Part shown: positions 1-10,369 of the stretch, piece by piece
Numbering within the stretch: the first letter of the stretch is position 1
How the letters are laid out: every line of letters starts with the position of its first letter
NCBI GenBank assembly: GCA_022702705.1
Contig: CM040430.1
Location: 17,865,310-17,929,309 of the forward strand
Direction of reading: 5' to 3'
Length of the DNA: 64,000 nt
Source: Papilionanthe hookeriana x Papilionanthe teres
Lineage: Eukaryota > Streptophyta > Magnoliopsida > Asparagales > Orchidaceae
The notes under the pieces: model-generated
Databases searched by the model: none
The model's input: only the letters and a program-made list of their open reading frames with translations
Told to the model about the DNA's origin: nothing
Made by a program: the position numbers and the translations under genes

Positions 1-676
1 AATAACTGGTAGACAAAATTGATTTATGTTTACTTGTATATCTCCACTTAATTGAAGTGACATCTCTGCTCCTAATGATTTTATAATTCTAATAGCCCCA
101 AAATTTATAACAAAATTCATCACAGTCTTCCAATAAAAATGTACTATACATATTTTAAATCAAGCTTACTTCTAGATCATGCATCAATATATGATAAATA
201 ACCACGTACTTTCAAATAAGATAGATTTATATTTTTGTCACTCAAGGCTTCTTCAAGTAAGCCTTCATTAAAAGATATTGATATACCATGCTTTATTAGA
301 TAAACTGCGCTCCTATTAGATAAACTGCGCTCCTGCAGTGTTCACTGGTTTTGCCCAAAATTATTTTGGCAACCTGTATGCAACTTCATACTCTTGGCAC
401 ACTCTGTGATAGCTCTATTCATGTACTCAACAATACCCTTTTTATTGTGATGCCCTCGAAACAATGAAATCATGCATAATTCTCTTGAAACACAATAACT
501 CATGAACCTTTGATTATGATACTCCTCACCATTATTTGATCTAAGACGTTTTAACATCAAAATTGTTTCATTCTCAACCATGATCTTTTACTTCTTAAAA
601 AATCAAATGAATCAAATTTATAATTTAGAAAATACACCTTGGTGTGATCATCAACAAAAGTGACAAAACATAGATA
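1..676 (-). pseudogene. Copia-A integrase, core and C-terminal region (broken)
   Basis: Reading leftwards, the stretch near 660-630 gives FVTFVDDHTKVYF, matching the copia integrase segment with the second catalytic-core strand. The frame at 581-342 gives LKRLRSNNGEEYHNQRF and later IVEYMNRAITECAKSMKLH, which correspond to the usual copia RSDNGGEY and VVERMNRTLTE blocks. The catalytic Asp of RSDNGGEY has become Asn. Further left, about 290-1, fragments such as YKFWGY and KIIRSRDV match the C-terminal region that follows the core. Several stops and at least two frameshifts mean it cannot encode a working integrase. It is the left continuation of the pre-integrase block at 873-1303, from which it was separated by the LINE insertion at 677-854. 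Confidence 0.82.
294..333. repeat. 20-bp perfect tandem duplication
   Basis: The 20-bp unit beginning TATTAGATAAACTGCGCTCC occurs twice back to back (294-313 and 314-333). It lies in the integrase remnant and is probably a simple replication-slippage duplication. Confidence 0.9.
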
Positions 677-854
677 CAACAACAACAACAACAACAACAA
701 CAAAGCCTTAATCCCACTAAGTGGGGTCGGCTACATGAATCCTTTTTCTCCATTGCGTCCTATTTAGTGTCAAATTTTCGTTTAATTCTAATAGATTAAG
801 ATCATTTTTTATGCAATAAGCCCAAGTTTTCCTAGGTCTGCCTCTGCCTTTCTT
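677..854 (-). mobile_element. 5'-truncated RTE-type LINE (3' end only) with 10-bp target duplication
   Basis: On the minus strand this fragment encodes the last residues of a plant RTE-type LINE protein (KKGRGRPRKTW, then RKRIHVADPT and a stop), followed by the conserved tail containing AAGTGGGGTCGGCTACATGA on the plus strand. It ends in a GTT repeat, seen as ACA repeats on the plus strand at about 677-701. The host copia integrase reads up to it on both sides. A perfect 10-bp direct repeat AACATAGATA flanks it (667-676 and 855-864), the expected target-site duplication. Only 178 bp were inserted, so reverse transcription stopped very early. A longer relative lies at 35535-38400. Confidence 0.93.
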
Positions 855-872
855 AACATAGATAACAATCAA

Positions 873-1303
873 TAAATTAAACTGGATAAGGCTCCATATA
901 TCAGCAGTGTGCACTAATTCCAACTTTCTAAACTTCAACTTTAACTCAATTTTAGAAAAAATAACCTTCATTTACTTGTGATAAACACATCTTCGTATAA
1001 ATTTAAATTTATAAACTTCATACAATGAAGTTTATTTATAGAAAGAAGGGATATCATATGTTTCTCACTCATATGGCCAAACATGTGGTGTCAAAGACCT
1101 ACATCCTTTGTTACAGCTACACTAATGGATTCAGACATCTCATTGATAAGATAAATGGTTCCTTCATTGTTGTCATGAACCATCACAATCGCACATTTAG
1201 TCACCTTCCACAAATTAATTGTAAAAGTAATCATATACTGTGACCCTGCAAGTTGACTCAAAGAAATCAAATTTCTTTTCAAACAAAAAATGTCTAACTT
1301 CAT
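873..1303 (-). pseudogene. Copia-A GAG-pre-integrase domain and integrase start (broken)
   Basis: The frame at 1303-1091 reads LKRNLISLSQL and then VTKCAIVM and GTIYLI, the order found in copia GAG-pre-integrase domains (families give LKKNLISLGQL, then KVTKGALVV and GNLYLL). Downstream at about 970-873 the frame gives KLELVHTADIW, equivalent to the copia LELVHTDIWGP block at the start of the integrase core. The reading is then cut by the LINE insertion. Several in-frame stops occur. It continues the Copia-A polyprotein between the zinc knuckle and the integrase. Confidence 0.8.
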
Positions 1304-1559
1304 TCATTTTCCAAACTTATCTATTTAGTAATTTGATATCAACATTACCATTTCAATAATGTTGCAAACCATGTTATCTCTCAAACACACATTCCCTAAA
1401 TCATCTTGAGTGTAGTTTTTAAACACCGCTTTATTGGGGCTAGCATGAAAAAAAGGTACATGAATCTACAATCCATAATTCAGTACTATCTAGAGATAAA
1501 ATAAGAGATAACCTTGAATTTCATTTACGGAGCCATTTGTATAAATTTTTCTATCTGAA

Positions 1560-1892
1560 CCTCCACAACCAATCTTCTTCAGAGCTTTATAGTCTTCCTT
1601 AAAGTGACATTGTTTCCCAAAATTTCAGCATTCACTTCCACCTTTTCTCTCCTTAACCACAACTTTACTCTTTAATATTTGGATATTTCTTTATCAATGT
1701 TTATATCAAATTCCTTCCTCTAGTATCAATGTTTAGAGCAAAATTTGATGTTTTACCACTAGTCTCCTTGTTAATTTCTTCATTTTGTACTAATCTCATT
1801 ATATCATCAAATTTTAATTTCATGTTGCCTAAAGAGTTTCTCACCATAATAATTAGTAAATCCCAACTATCTAACAATGAAAATAAGATCAA
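1560..1892 (-). pseudogene. Copia-A gag (UBN2-type) and zinc-knuckle remnant
   Basis: Residues at 1892-1701 read LLDSWDLLIIMVRNS, then KLKFDDIMRLVQNEEI and SNFALNIDTRGR. These follow copia gag sequences of the UBN2 type, where LPDSWD, KLKFDDV and ALNVENRGR are usual. Farther left, about 1640-1560, the frame gives CWNFGKQCHFKEDYKALKK. This matches the CCHC nucleic-acid-binding knuckle CWNCGKxGHFKxDC, but with the second and last Cys changed to Phe and Tyr, so zinc binding should be lost. Gag would form the virus-like particle that packages the element RNA. The N-terminal part of gag and its start codon are not recognisable. Confidence 0.8.
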
Positions 1893-2236
1893 CGATAATC
1901 TAACCTAAACGTCAAACTTGATGTCAATAAAACACTTTGGAGACTAGTGCCAACATTATATCATCAAGTGTGAACCTTTGGAGACTAGTGCCAACATTTA
2001 TATCTTTGACTCACCCACAAGTTGTGTTCTCTCCATGCTTGCAGCATTGAGGCCTCCACGATTGTTTTGCCTACCTTATAGTTACAGATCCACAAGACAA
2101 TCACCTTTAATCCTTCTTTTACTCTCAAGTATGCGTCTTTTAGAACTCTTCAAATAATCACCCTCTAGGTACCCAATAATGTATTTCTATTCACCCTTTG
2201 CAGAGCAACCAGAGAAGGGTTAACAATCTCTATGCC

Positions 2237-2248
2237 TACCTGATACCA
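2237..2248 (-). other. Copia-A primer-binding site (initiator-Met tRNA type)
   Basis: The minus strand reads TGGTATCAGGTA here. Plant copia primer sites complementary to initiator Met-tRNA normally read TGGTATCAGAGC, so the first nine bases match. It lies about 350 bp upstream of the gag remnant, in the right place and orientation. The flanking LTR would end just right of it but has no clear CA terminus. Confidence 0.6.
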
Positions 2249-2377
2249 GAGTTAACTTGAAAGAAAACATAATGTGAATATTATCGTTGAAAATTCAAAA
2301 CAATTGCAACAAAGGATCTTAAAACAGGAATAAAATAGCAAAAGCACAAATGAGCCCCTAAGGCGAGACAAAAGTAG

Positions 2378-2560
2378 TGAACCCGGTTCGGTAGCAGGTG
2401 GGAGGCGGTCTAAGAGGTTGCGGCAACATATAGGTTCGCTGGAAGGGATGGCGGCAGCAGTTTGGGGTGCGGTGCAAAAAAGGCAAGTGGCTACAGATAG
2501 GGGTGCTGGCAGGGCTGCAATCGAGTCCGAATCAAACCAAGTATATCATAGTATGGACTT
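2378..2560 (-). repeat. C-rich dispersed repeat, copy 1 (partial)
   Basis: The minus strand is pyrimidine-rich, with phrases such as CTGCTACCG, CCAGCACCCCTA and TTGCACCGCACCCC. The same phrases recur in the same style at 3405-3860 and more loosely at 22360-22480. The copy is partial and carries no recognisable coding domain. It adjoins the likely LTR side of Copia-A, so it could instead be a piece of that LTR region. Confidence 0.45.
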
Positions 2561-3404
2561 GGTTCGGTACTCTTATAATTTATTCATGTTTGGCCTGAGT
2601 TTATGTCGAGCTTTCACATATTGTTCAAGCTTGACTTGTTTGAATTTTTTAATGTTTGAACTTGATTTGTTTATGACATGTGAATGAGTATTTAAACGAG
2701 CTAAAAAATTGAAACAAATATCAAGGCTTTCATATAAAACGAATAATAAATAATTTTATAAATTTAAATAAATAAATAATTGAATAAATTATATAAGCAA
2801 ATGAAGCATCTAACATGTTGTCATTTAATGTTTATAATAGACATATTCTTACCGGTATGAATTTTAAGATGTAAAAAAAAATGAAACAAGAGCAAAAAAC
2901 TAAATGAACTAGTGTTACAAAGTAACTAATAATATTAAACAATTCATTAATTGCCGAAATAATTGAGAAAAATAAAAAACAGTCAGATGATGCATATTAA
3001 AAAAGAATGAACAAAAAATAATGATCACTTTCAAATTTTCATCATGTTAATTTTCAAATAGTTAATAATTAATAATAAATAAATATAAAATTAATAATTA
3101 ATCTAAAATATTATTGATATAATAATATTTTAATATTAAATCTATAAATAAATAAATTCTAACTAATCAAATTTTATTTAAATAATATATAACATATGAT
3201 GTGAGCTATATTCGAGCGATATTTAATAAGTAGCTTATTGGACAACAAACGAGTTTGTTTGTGAACATAAATGAAGAAGATTGGCTATGTTCATATTTAG
3301 TTCATTTAAGATTTGAATTTTTAAAAATCAACCAAGCTTATTTATTTACTAACTTGAACGAACATGATCGATTCGAGTTGTGCATCGAGTGCATTGGTTC
3401 ATCT
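2561..3404. other. AT-rich intergenic DNA without a gene
   Basis: No coding potential was seen. The ends contain degenerate GAGCT, TTCGAG and GAACGA phrases of the kind seen in dispersed non-coding plant repeats. The region 34880-35340 has a similar style. The middle, 2690-3190, is almost pure A and T. Confidence 0.5.
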
Positions 3405-3860
3405 ACAACCCTAGGTGCTGGACGGATTGGTAACAGTGGGTTGGGGTGCAAGAGGGCCTGGCGGTAGCAGGTAGGGGTGCTTGAAGGGTTGGCAGCAACA
3501 GGGGGGATGAAGGATGTCGACTATAGAAAGAGGAAAGGATGGGCACAGGGAAGATGGTAGCGAGCAAGGGAGGGGAGGCAATGTGGAGATAGTCACCACC
3601 TTGGAGCACGATACAAACAGAGCACCACCTGACCTCGAATATAGCCCTAACAAGGGAAAAATGTCGGCGACAAGAATTCTGATATCGGCTAAAACTAAAC
3701 CCTAACACAGAAAATAACATATTTAAAATAACGAATAAATATAAGGAAGGGAACCCCTCCTCATGTGAGGAATCCAACCCTAAGCAGGACAAGTCTCCCT
3801 GTTGAACCGATTTGGCCAGTTCAAGCCCCCAGCCCCCACGCCAGTCCCCCAAGGTTCAGG
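3405..3860 (-). repeat. C-rich dispersed repeat, copy 2
   Basis: Read on the minus strand, the order of blocks parallels the insertion at 22009-22942. Both have a CCAAxxCGGTTC-like block, a GGGATT/GGATTCC block, an AT-rich run with TTATATxxxT, a TTCTTxTGTCGxCG block, a TGTATCxxG(C)TCCAAGGxGGTxAC block, and then a long polypyrimidine tract. The two copies are strongly diverged. Several overlapping open frames here are low in complexity and are not credible genes. The family is not one I recognise. Candidates are a non-autonomous retroelement or a captured gene 5' end. Confidence 0.5.
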
Positions 3861-4074
3861 GATCTTTGACTTCATTCGTCAAACTGCTAGCTCCTCATTG
3901 TACGGTGTCAAGTTCGTTACAACGTCACGGAAATATTGTAGCCCCTAGTAGTTCGATCTAATATGCATTGTCATTCAACTTTCTGAAAGGTTTATCTACT
4001 TTGAGCTTGATTTTCCAGAATGCTCCACTGGAAATATTTAATTCTTCAACCGGTTCCACACTAAGGGTTCGTTT

Positions 4075-4120
4075 GAAGCAATAGTGTCGTCTTACTAGAA
4101 CTCAGCAATGCTATTGCTTC
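4075..4120. repeat. Inverted repeat near the Harbinger left end
   Basis: GAAGCAATAG at 4075-4084 is exactly complementary to CTATTGCTTC at 4111-4120, with a 26-base spacer. Subterminal inverted motifs are common binding sites for Harbinger-type proteins, but that role is inferred. Confidence 0.75.
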
Positions 4121-4719
4121 TGAAGTTAGTTCATGAGAAGCAATGCGGAAAGTTCATTGTCTGTTTGATTACGAAGTATGTGGAAAATACATGCGAAGCA
4201 GAAAACGACTGCGATCGCTCTCGTTTATTAGAAGCTGTTTTAATATTCAATATATTCACGTAGGATCAACTAATTTAAAGTGGAATAAATTTTTTTTTGA
4301 AAAATTTTATATTTAAATATACAAGTTAATAAATTTAAATTAGAATTTTTTATTTTTATATTTTTAATATATATTTTCTATAGATAGTGAATTATTGATT
4401 CAATTCAATAATTCACTATATAGAGTTAAAATGTTTAAGTATATTAACAAAATATTTACGAGGATCGAGTACATTTTAATTTAATTTAAAAATAAAATAT
4501 TAACGAACTTGGTTATCTTTTAAATTTAATAAATTATATATATATTAAAAATTTTATAATTTAAAAAGAAGGTTCGTATTAATAAAATATTTACGAGCTT
4601 CATAAAATATTTTAAATAGATTGTTCAAATTATATTAAAAATTTAATAACACAACGAATAGAGATGATCGAAGATCTCAAAATAACATATGTAGTTCTAC
4701 AAAGAAACATATACTCCAA

Positions 4720-5052
4720 TCAAACACGTAAGCAGAAGCAGTAGAGTAAAAAAAACCGAAGAACTACTCCTACAACAACCAACAATATAATGACGTTCAC
4801 TTTAAACTTTCGAAACCGTAACTCCCGTTTCACTGCGTCTTCCGTTGTGGTGGTACACTCCCCGCCGTCGGACTCGTTAAAATCTGGTAAACTATCTGCC
4901 CATCGAAAGAAACGACACTGATCTGGAATGTCTCGAGGACGAGCATAAAACTTTCGTCGAAAGCTATGCGGCCGACGTGATGTCAAAAGAGATGCCCGCA
5001 ACCCACGACGACATAGAAATCGGCGAGAGGTAGCCGACGTGTTGGAGCTCAT
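4720..5052 (-). pseudogene. zf-GRF-like small protein with C-terminal membrane segment
   Basis: The 110-residue frame starts MSSNTSATSRRF and contains CRRGLRASLLTSR, RRKFYARPRD and QCRFFRWAD. This is the outline of a GRF zinc finger (families read CxCGxxA, then GRRFYxCP, then CxFFxW). Two of the zinc ligands are Arg here (CRR for CxC, FYARP for FYACP), so metal binding is probably lost. Residues about 85-104 (VNVIILLVVVGVVLRFFLL) form one hydrophobic membrane-spanning segment. Many small plant zf-GRF proteins share this finger-plus-tail design. The frame itself is open and ATG-started. It lies about 230 bp downstream of the transposase on the same strand, so it may be cargo of the Harbinger element or a neighbouring gene remnant. 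Its function is unknown. Confidence 0.65.
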
Positions 5053-5279
5053 TTTACCCGAAATGCAAGCACATATGCGACTTAATTAGTTTGAGTGTCA
5101 AATGGTCAAACAAAATGAAAAGAATCAATCTAGTGTGTAGATTTGTAAATAATGTGAAGTAAAGTGCTCGTAAAAGAATGTAAAAGATCGACATCGCACC
5201 GCAAAAAGACACTCACTCTCCCACTAACAATCGAGTAACGCCGCTCGAAGTCGTCGCCATTTCATTCGCACCCTCCCCT

Positions 5280-6552
5280 TCTTTTGTACAAATTGGTGCA
5301 CTATTGTCATCCTCCCGTGGTCGAGACGGTTCAATGCGGTCCCGTAAACCGTCGATCAGCAAGCAACCTCGTCAAAATCAACATCGCCCCGAGTTGGATG
5401 CCGCCTCGATATAGGCTTATGCAGGGCCGTAGTTGCCAACACTATCCGCACTCGTTGGGGAACGGATAAGGAGGCATATCCCGAAGAATGGCCCACTTCT
5501 TCTTCCAAACTCCGAATGTTCTCTCAATAACGCCTCTCAGGACGAATGTCTCTTATTAAACAACTCATTTCTAAATCTCGTGCGATTACTACATTCTTTC
5601 AAAATCCTGAATGTGATATCTCGTATCGGGATAGGGTTTAAGATACTCTCTCCGTATGCGGTAGCAAGCATCTACCAAATAATACTTCCTCGTAATGATA
5701 GAAAGTGTAGTTAGGTATATGACCAAAAACATCAACTTTTAATATTATTAATGACCCTACCGGATGGTAGGTGAGGAAATCGTATCTCCTAGCTTTCATG
5801 AAGAACTTTAAAGAATCTCATCGTCATGTGTGCTGCCCTCCCATCCAAACTCAATACAAATGTAAAGCACATGTCGAAATAACCAAACGGCCATAATATT
5901 CGAGTTGTTCTACCGTAACGACCAATAAAAGCTACTTTCTCGTTATCCCAAGCACTACCGCATGAACGTGCGTTCCATCTATCGCGCCGATGCAATCCTT
6001 AAGAAAAAGTAATCATATCAACATGCGAATCCATTCTATTAAAAAGTTGTTGTAGTTAACATTCGTACCTCGAAATATGGCATGTATCGTTCATCATTAA
6101 GAATCTCCGTCGGGTCCTCGCAAAAGTAGGATCGATTGGTTTTAGCATATTATTCGCTAAACCGACAAGAGAAGCCAAACCAATCGAGAAATATCTCGCT
6201 AATTGTTTCCGACGAATCGTCGGAAGCGTTCCACGGCTCCCCTCATCGACTCGTTACGTGACGGTATGAATAGTGTGATGCTGAAGTACTTCACTGGTCT
6301 CGTTATCCTGTAAGACCCATGAAGTCCATGAGATGTTCTTAGGTCAACTGAAGATCTCCGAAAACCTCATGCGACATTCGGAAGATATTACGAAATCTCG
6401 TCGGGTGTCCCGAAATCATTTCACCTATCCAATTTTCTCCAACCCGAGTCGAAGTGTAACAAGGTTCACGATCGACGTATGTATTATAGTATTGCGAGCA
6501 TCATATTTATCGTCGCGTTTCTCTTACGTCGTCGGACCTCCTCTGGATTCAT
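5280..6552 (-). pseudogene. PIF/Harbinger DDE transposase (two exons, frameshifted)
   Basis: A start at 6552 gives MNPEEVRRRKRNATINMM. The N-terminal part reads GHPTRFRNIFRMSHEVFGDL and ETISEIF, as in plant PIF transposases. An intron with GT-AG ends (5998-6068, 71 bp) joins PYFE to DCIGAIDGTHV, which holds the first catalytic Asp. After a frameshift the text continues FDMCFTFVLSLDG, where families have FTFVLAGWEGSAHD. It then gives YLKPYPDTRYHIQDF, a block corresponding to NVIERTFGVWKKKWAILRD (third catalytic region), and a C-terminal LATTALH block. Stops and several frame changes are present. The protein would have cut and rejoined the transposon at TWA targets together with the Myb/SANT-like partner. 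The exact stop is unclear, so the 5280 boundary is approximate. Confidence 0.85.
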
Positions 6553-6804
6553 GACGGTATAAACCGCACCTTTCAAAGATAAACCGTTACTTATCTATAG
6601 AAATCGAGTAGTACCTCATCAAAGCAAATGAATGAACTACATTACGAAAGGAAATAACTCAAACATTCAAACATTCAAATATAAATTGTCATGACAACAT
6701 CGCTAACAACAATAACGAAAGATGAAATTAAAGCAACACTTCCATATCATATCACAGAGGTACGCTCGGTCAAAATAGTAGCGAATGTAGTCTAAGCGTA
6801 GCTC

Positions 6805-7659
6805 TCTATCAACCGTAATGAAAAAGTCTCGGTGGAGAGAGTCCGAAGGAGGTCGATAGCAAGAAGAAAAGATCATGATTCCCTATAATCTCCGGGTCTT
6901 CCTTTAGAAGCCTAACAACCTCCTGGATAGCTTTTTTGAACTCTATGTGGAGCATCATCTGCGATTCCACAAGTAATGATATTGCTCTTTCATACTTCCA
7001 ACGGTATTTTTCCTCTTCTTATCCAAACAATGCCGCTTTGTTCGGTTTGTAGATTGCATTTCAGTTTGATCGTATGTGCACGGTTCATTGAATCGTTTGA
7101 AAGTTCTATACGGCCTCCTCGTGGGTTGTATCAACTATTGTTTGGTTGGGTGCATTGCGTATTTCCTGTGGCTATTGTCCCACCAAACATTCGATCGAGT
7201 TTCTCCTCGAATTCTGGTTCTATTCCAGCTGTTTTGAACTTCCTCGCCGCAGGATAAATCTGTAAGAATAAATTATTTTTATTAGAACTGGTGCAAACGC
7301 AAGCAAAACTAATTCAATGATGTCTTACCGTTAGCCTTTCAGTCCACCATTCTTCTGTAGCAGATAATAGTTCGCTTCGACGGATCCTAGCCAATGCCAG
7401 GTCGATCCTTGTTTTAGGTCCTTCCAAAGTTTCAATTCTTTCTTTAGTTGGTCCCATTTATTTTTTAACTGCAATCGTCGTAATCCTCGCTTGTAAGCTC
7501 CCTAAAATTTATTACTTATATTTTGCTGACCTTCCTCATTGAAGAAAGAGTTTGGTCTATTGCTCTTTCGATTTCCGCTTATACATACATCGCGAAAATT
7601 AATTTTATGTCCTTCTCCCAAAGTGCGGGAGTGGCACATTCCTCGTTCTTAGTTGCCAT
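6805..7659 (-). pseudogene. Harbinger ORF1: Myb/SANT-like DNA-binding protein (broken)
   Basis: A start at 7659 gives MATKNEECATPALWEKD. A shifted frame then reads LKNKWDQLKKELKLWKDLK and ATEEWWTERLT, the typical Myb/SANT-like (trihelix-like) block of plant Harbinger ORF1 proteins. A GT-AG intron at 7260-7328 is followed by IYPAARKFKTAGIEPEFEEK and LDRMFGGTIATG, the usual domain end. After further shifts a coiled, charged C-terminal tail runs to about 6805. This protein normally binds the transposon ends and helps bring in the transposase, whose gene follows on the same strand about 250 bp downstream. A second short intron-like gap near 7500-7545 may explain one of the frame changes. Confidence 0.8.
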
Positions 7660-7861
7660 ACTAATAAGTAGAACACAAGTCAACAATATATTTAAATATG
7701 AAATAAATCAACAAACATATGAAAGTCCAGACTAATTGCGAAATAATAAATTTGAAATGCTACTAAGGTAAAGGAACACAGAAATTTACGTGGTTCGGTC
7801 AAATTGACCTACGTCCACGGGAAAGGAGCATTATATTTTCATTATTGAAACTTTTGAACAT

Positions 7862-9830
7862 TTACATTGATTTTACATTTGCACTGCTCTACACTGGACT
7901 GCACTAAACAACACTACACAACACTGCACTACAGTCAACTACAGACAAACACAATTTGCACTTCAATGCACTGCACACACCCACACAAGTCACAATTTCA
8001 CTGCACTGCACTTCACACACCCACACAATTTCACTGCACTTCACTCCCACAGATGCACTTCACTCACTGCTCTTCAATTTCACTGTACTGCACTTCACAC
8101 ACCCACACACACAAACACAACTTCCACTTGACTGCACTTCACACAAAACAGCACACAGAAACAAACACAATTTCCAATTCACTGCACTTCACACAAAACA
8201 GCACACACAAACAAACACAATTTGCACTTCACTCGCACCGCACACACCTACACTAGTCACAAATTCACCGCACCGCACTTCACACACCCACACAATTTCA
8301 CCGCACTTCACTCACACTACCGCACTTCACTCCAAACACTCAAATTTCACGAACCGCACTTCACACAACCACACACACACACAAAGAGAATTCCCACTTC
8401 ACTCGCACTTCACACACCCACACACGTACAAACACAATTTGCACTTCATCGCACCTCACACACCCACACAAGTCACAAATTCACTGCACCGCACTTCACA
8501 CAACCACACAATTTCACCGCACTTAACTCCCACAACTGCACTTCACTCCAATCACTTCAATTTCACGACGATCGCACTTCACACAACCACACGTACACAC
8601 AAACGAATTCCCACTTCACCGCACTTCACACACCCACACAAATGTAAAGCACAATTTGCACTTCACCGCACCTCACACACCTACACAAGTATTGATTTCA
8701 CCGCACCGCACTTCACACAACAATGCATACGTACAAACACAATTTGCACTTCACCGCACTTCACACACCCACACACGAGAAACACAATTTGCACTTCACT
8801 GCACTGCACACACCCACACAAGTCACAAATTCACTGCACTGCACTTCACACACCCACACAATTTCACTGCACTTCACTCCCACAGCTGCACTTCACTCCA
8901 AACACTCAAATTTCACAGAACTGCACTTCACACAACCACACACACACACAAACAGAATTCCCACTTCACTGCACTTCACACACCCACACAAAGACAAACA
9001 CAATTTGCACTTCACTGCACCTCAAACACCTACACAAGTATTGATTTCACCGCACCGCACTTCACACAACCACACAATTTCACCGCACTTAACTCCCATA
9101 CCGCACTTCACTCCAAACACTTCAATTTCACGGCACCGCACTTCACACAACCACGTACATACACAAACACAATTTCCACTTCACCGCACTTCACACAAAA
9201 CATCACACACGTGACAAACACAATTTCCACTACATCGCACTTCACACAAAACAGCACACACAAACAAACACAATTTGCACTTCACTGCACTGCACACACC
9301 TACACAAGTCACAAATTCACTGCACTGCACTTCACACACCCACACACACAAGTTTTGCACTGCACTTCACACAACCACACACACACACAAACAGAATTTG
9401 CACTTCACTGCACTTCACACACCCACACACACACACAAACTGCACTTCAAACATACACAATTTCACTGCACTTCAAGTCAACGTTTAGCATTTCAAACAC
9501 ACACAATTTCACTGCACTGCACTTCACAACTCCACACAATTTCACTGCACTTCACTCCCACAGCTGCACTTCACTCCAAACACTCAAATTTCACAAAGAC
9601 CGCACTTCACACAACCACACACACACACAAACAGAATTTGCACTTCATCGCACTTCACACACCCACACACACACACAAACCGCACTTCAAACACACACAA
9701 TTTCACCGCACTTCAAGCCAACGTTTAGCACTTCAAACACACAATTTTATCGCACTATCGCACCGCACATTTTACACTTCACTACACTCCACCGCACCGC
9801 AAACACACACACACACACAAGTTTTGCATC
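7862..9830. repeat. A/C-rich, nearly G-free tandem array with higher-order units
   Basis: The array is built from short phrases such as CACTTCACACACCCACACAA, TTTCACTGCACTTCACTCC and CAATTTGCACTTCA. Larger units restart with CAATTTGCACTTCA near 7948, 8219, 8440, 8657, 8790, 9003 and 9268, often about 216-270 bp apart. On the plus strand G is almost confined to TGCAC/CGCAC, AGTCAC and a few others. Units come in blocks using CTGCAC or CCGCAC. Open frames of 362 and 423 codons result from the composition and are not genes. The sequence just left (7786-7840, with ACGTGGTTCGG and CCTACGTCCACGG) resembles phrases common in plant LTR elements, so the array may have grown inside such an element. Confidence 0.9.
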
Positions 9831-10346
9831 GAACCGCACGTCAAAACAAAAACGAGTCCCTAAACAAAAACAAATCACCATTATAAAACTTAAAATTGTA
9901 ATCATAAGTGCAATGAAGCTAATCTGAATTAACTAAAAACGAACAAAAACAAGTTCCCAAACCAAATGTCAAAAGGGACAACCATAATAACAGTAAAACA
10001 TTACAAATAGGAGCATCGATGGAGAACACATCATTAGTATCCCCCTATGTTAATCAAATTTTTGCCTAATTAACATTACTAATCAACTTCACATGGACAC
10101 CATCATGCTAATTATAGAGGCTTCAAACTTGGGGCATGACAATCTAGCATGAATATACATAGCTAAGGCTTCAAAACACTCACCATCAAAATGATTACAA
10201 GTTTCACCAATTGACCTTGAAAAGGTGCCTCTCATTTTCACAAATTCACCTCGAGAGGCACCAAATAACCACCAAAAGATTTTAAAAACGAGATGAAGAC
10301 TACTCTAGCTCATCCACCGACTAATTAGGGGAGGAAGAGCCCACAT
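9831..10346. other. No gene seen
   Basis: Non-coding, A-rich sequence between the array and its inverted copy. It includes ATCCCCCTATGTTAATC near 10040, a phrase resembling transposon-derived sequence, but no domain could be read on either strand. Confidence 0.4.
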
Positions 10347-10369
10347 AAAGCATGCCGGAAAGTGCGCAG

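Larger units (their letters stand above)
1..2250 (-). mobile_element. Copia-A: decayed Ty1/copia retrotransposon (primer site to integrase)
   Basis: Read on the minus strand, this stretch gives copia domains in the normal order: a primer-binding-site match near 2248, gag (UBN2 type) at 1892-1701, a zinc-knuckle remnant near 1640-1560, GAG-pre-integrase at 1303-1091, then the integrase core and its C-terminal part down to base 1. The element runs off the left edge, so its reverse transcriptase and 3' LTR are outside the window. Frames are broken by many stops and shifts. A 178-bp RTE LINE fragment (677-854) splits the integrase. No upstream LTR could be bounded, although the sequence right of 2250 should contain it. 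Assignment to copia rests on gag, pre-integrase and integrase similarity to known families. The exact lineage is not determined. Confidence 0.85.
4065..7740 (-). mobile_element. PIF/Harbinger DNA transposon (coding part), decayed
   Basis: Three reading frames lie in the same direction: a Myb/SANT-like protein (7659-6805), a PIF/Harbinger DDE transposase (6552-5280) and a small zf-GRF-like protein (5052-4720). The pairing of a Myb/SANT-like ORF1 with a DDE transposase is diagnostic of plant PIF/Harbinger elements. A possible left terminus is TAA followed by GGGTTCGTTTGAAGC at 4065, which resembles PIF-type ends (G-rich then GTTTG) and the 3-bp TWA target. The right terminus is not next to the genes, and a distant candidate is at 11746. 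Frames are interrupted by several stops and shifts, so the element is not autonomous now. Confidence 0.8.

Noticed and set aside
3403..3852. 149-codon minus open frame with many Pro, Ser and Leu
   Set aside because: It lies in the polypyrimidine part of a dispersed repeat with overlapping open frames in other phases. There is no domain.
7867..9927. Very long open frames (129 to 423 codons) rich in His, Thr and Ser on the plus strand
   Set aside because: They occur in several frames at once because the A/C-rich repeats almost never form stop codons. Composition is repeat-driven and no domain is present.
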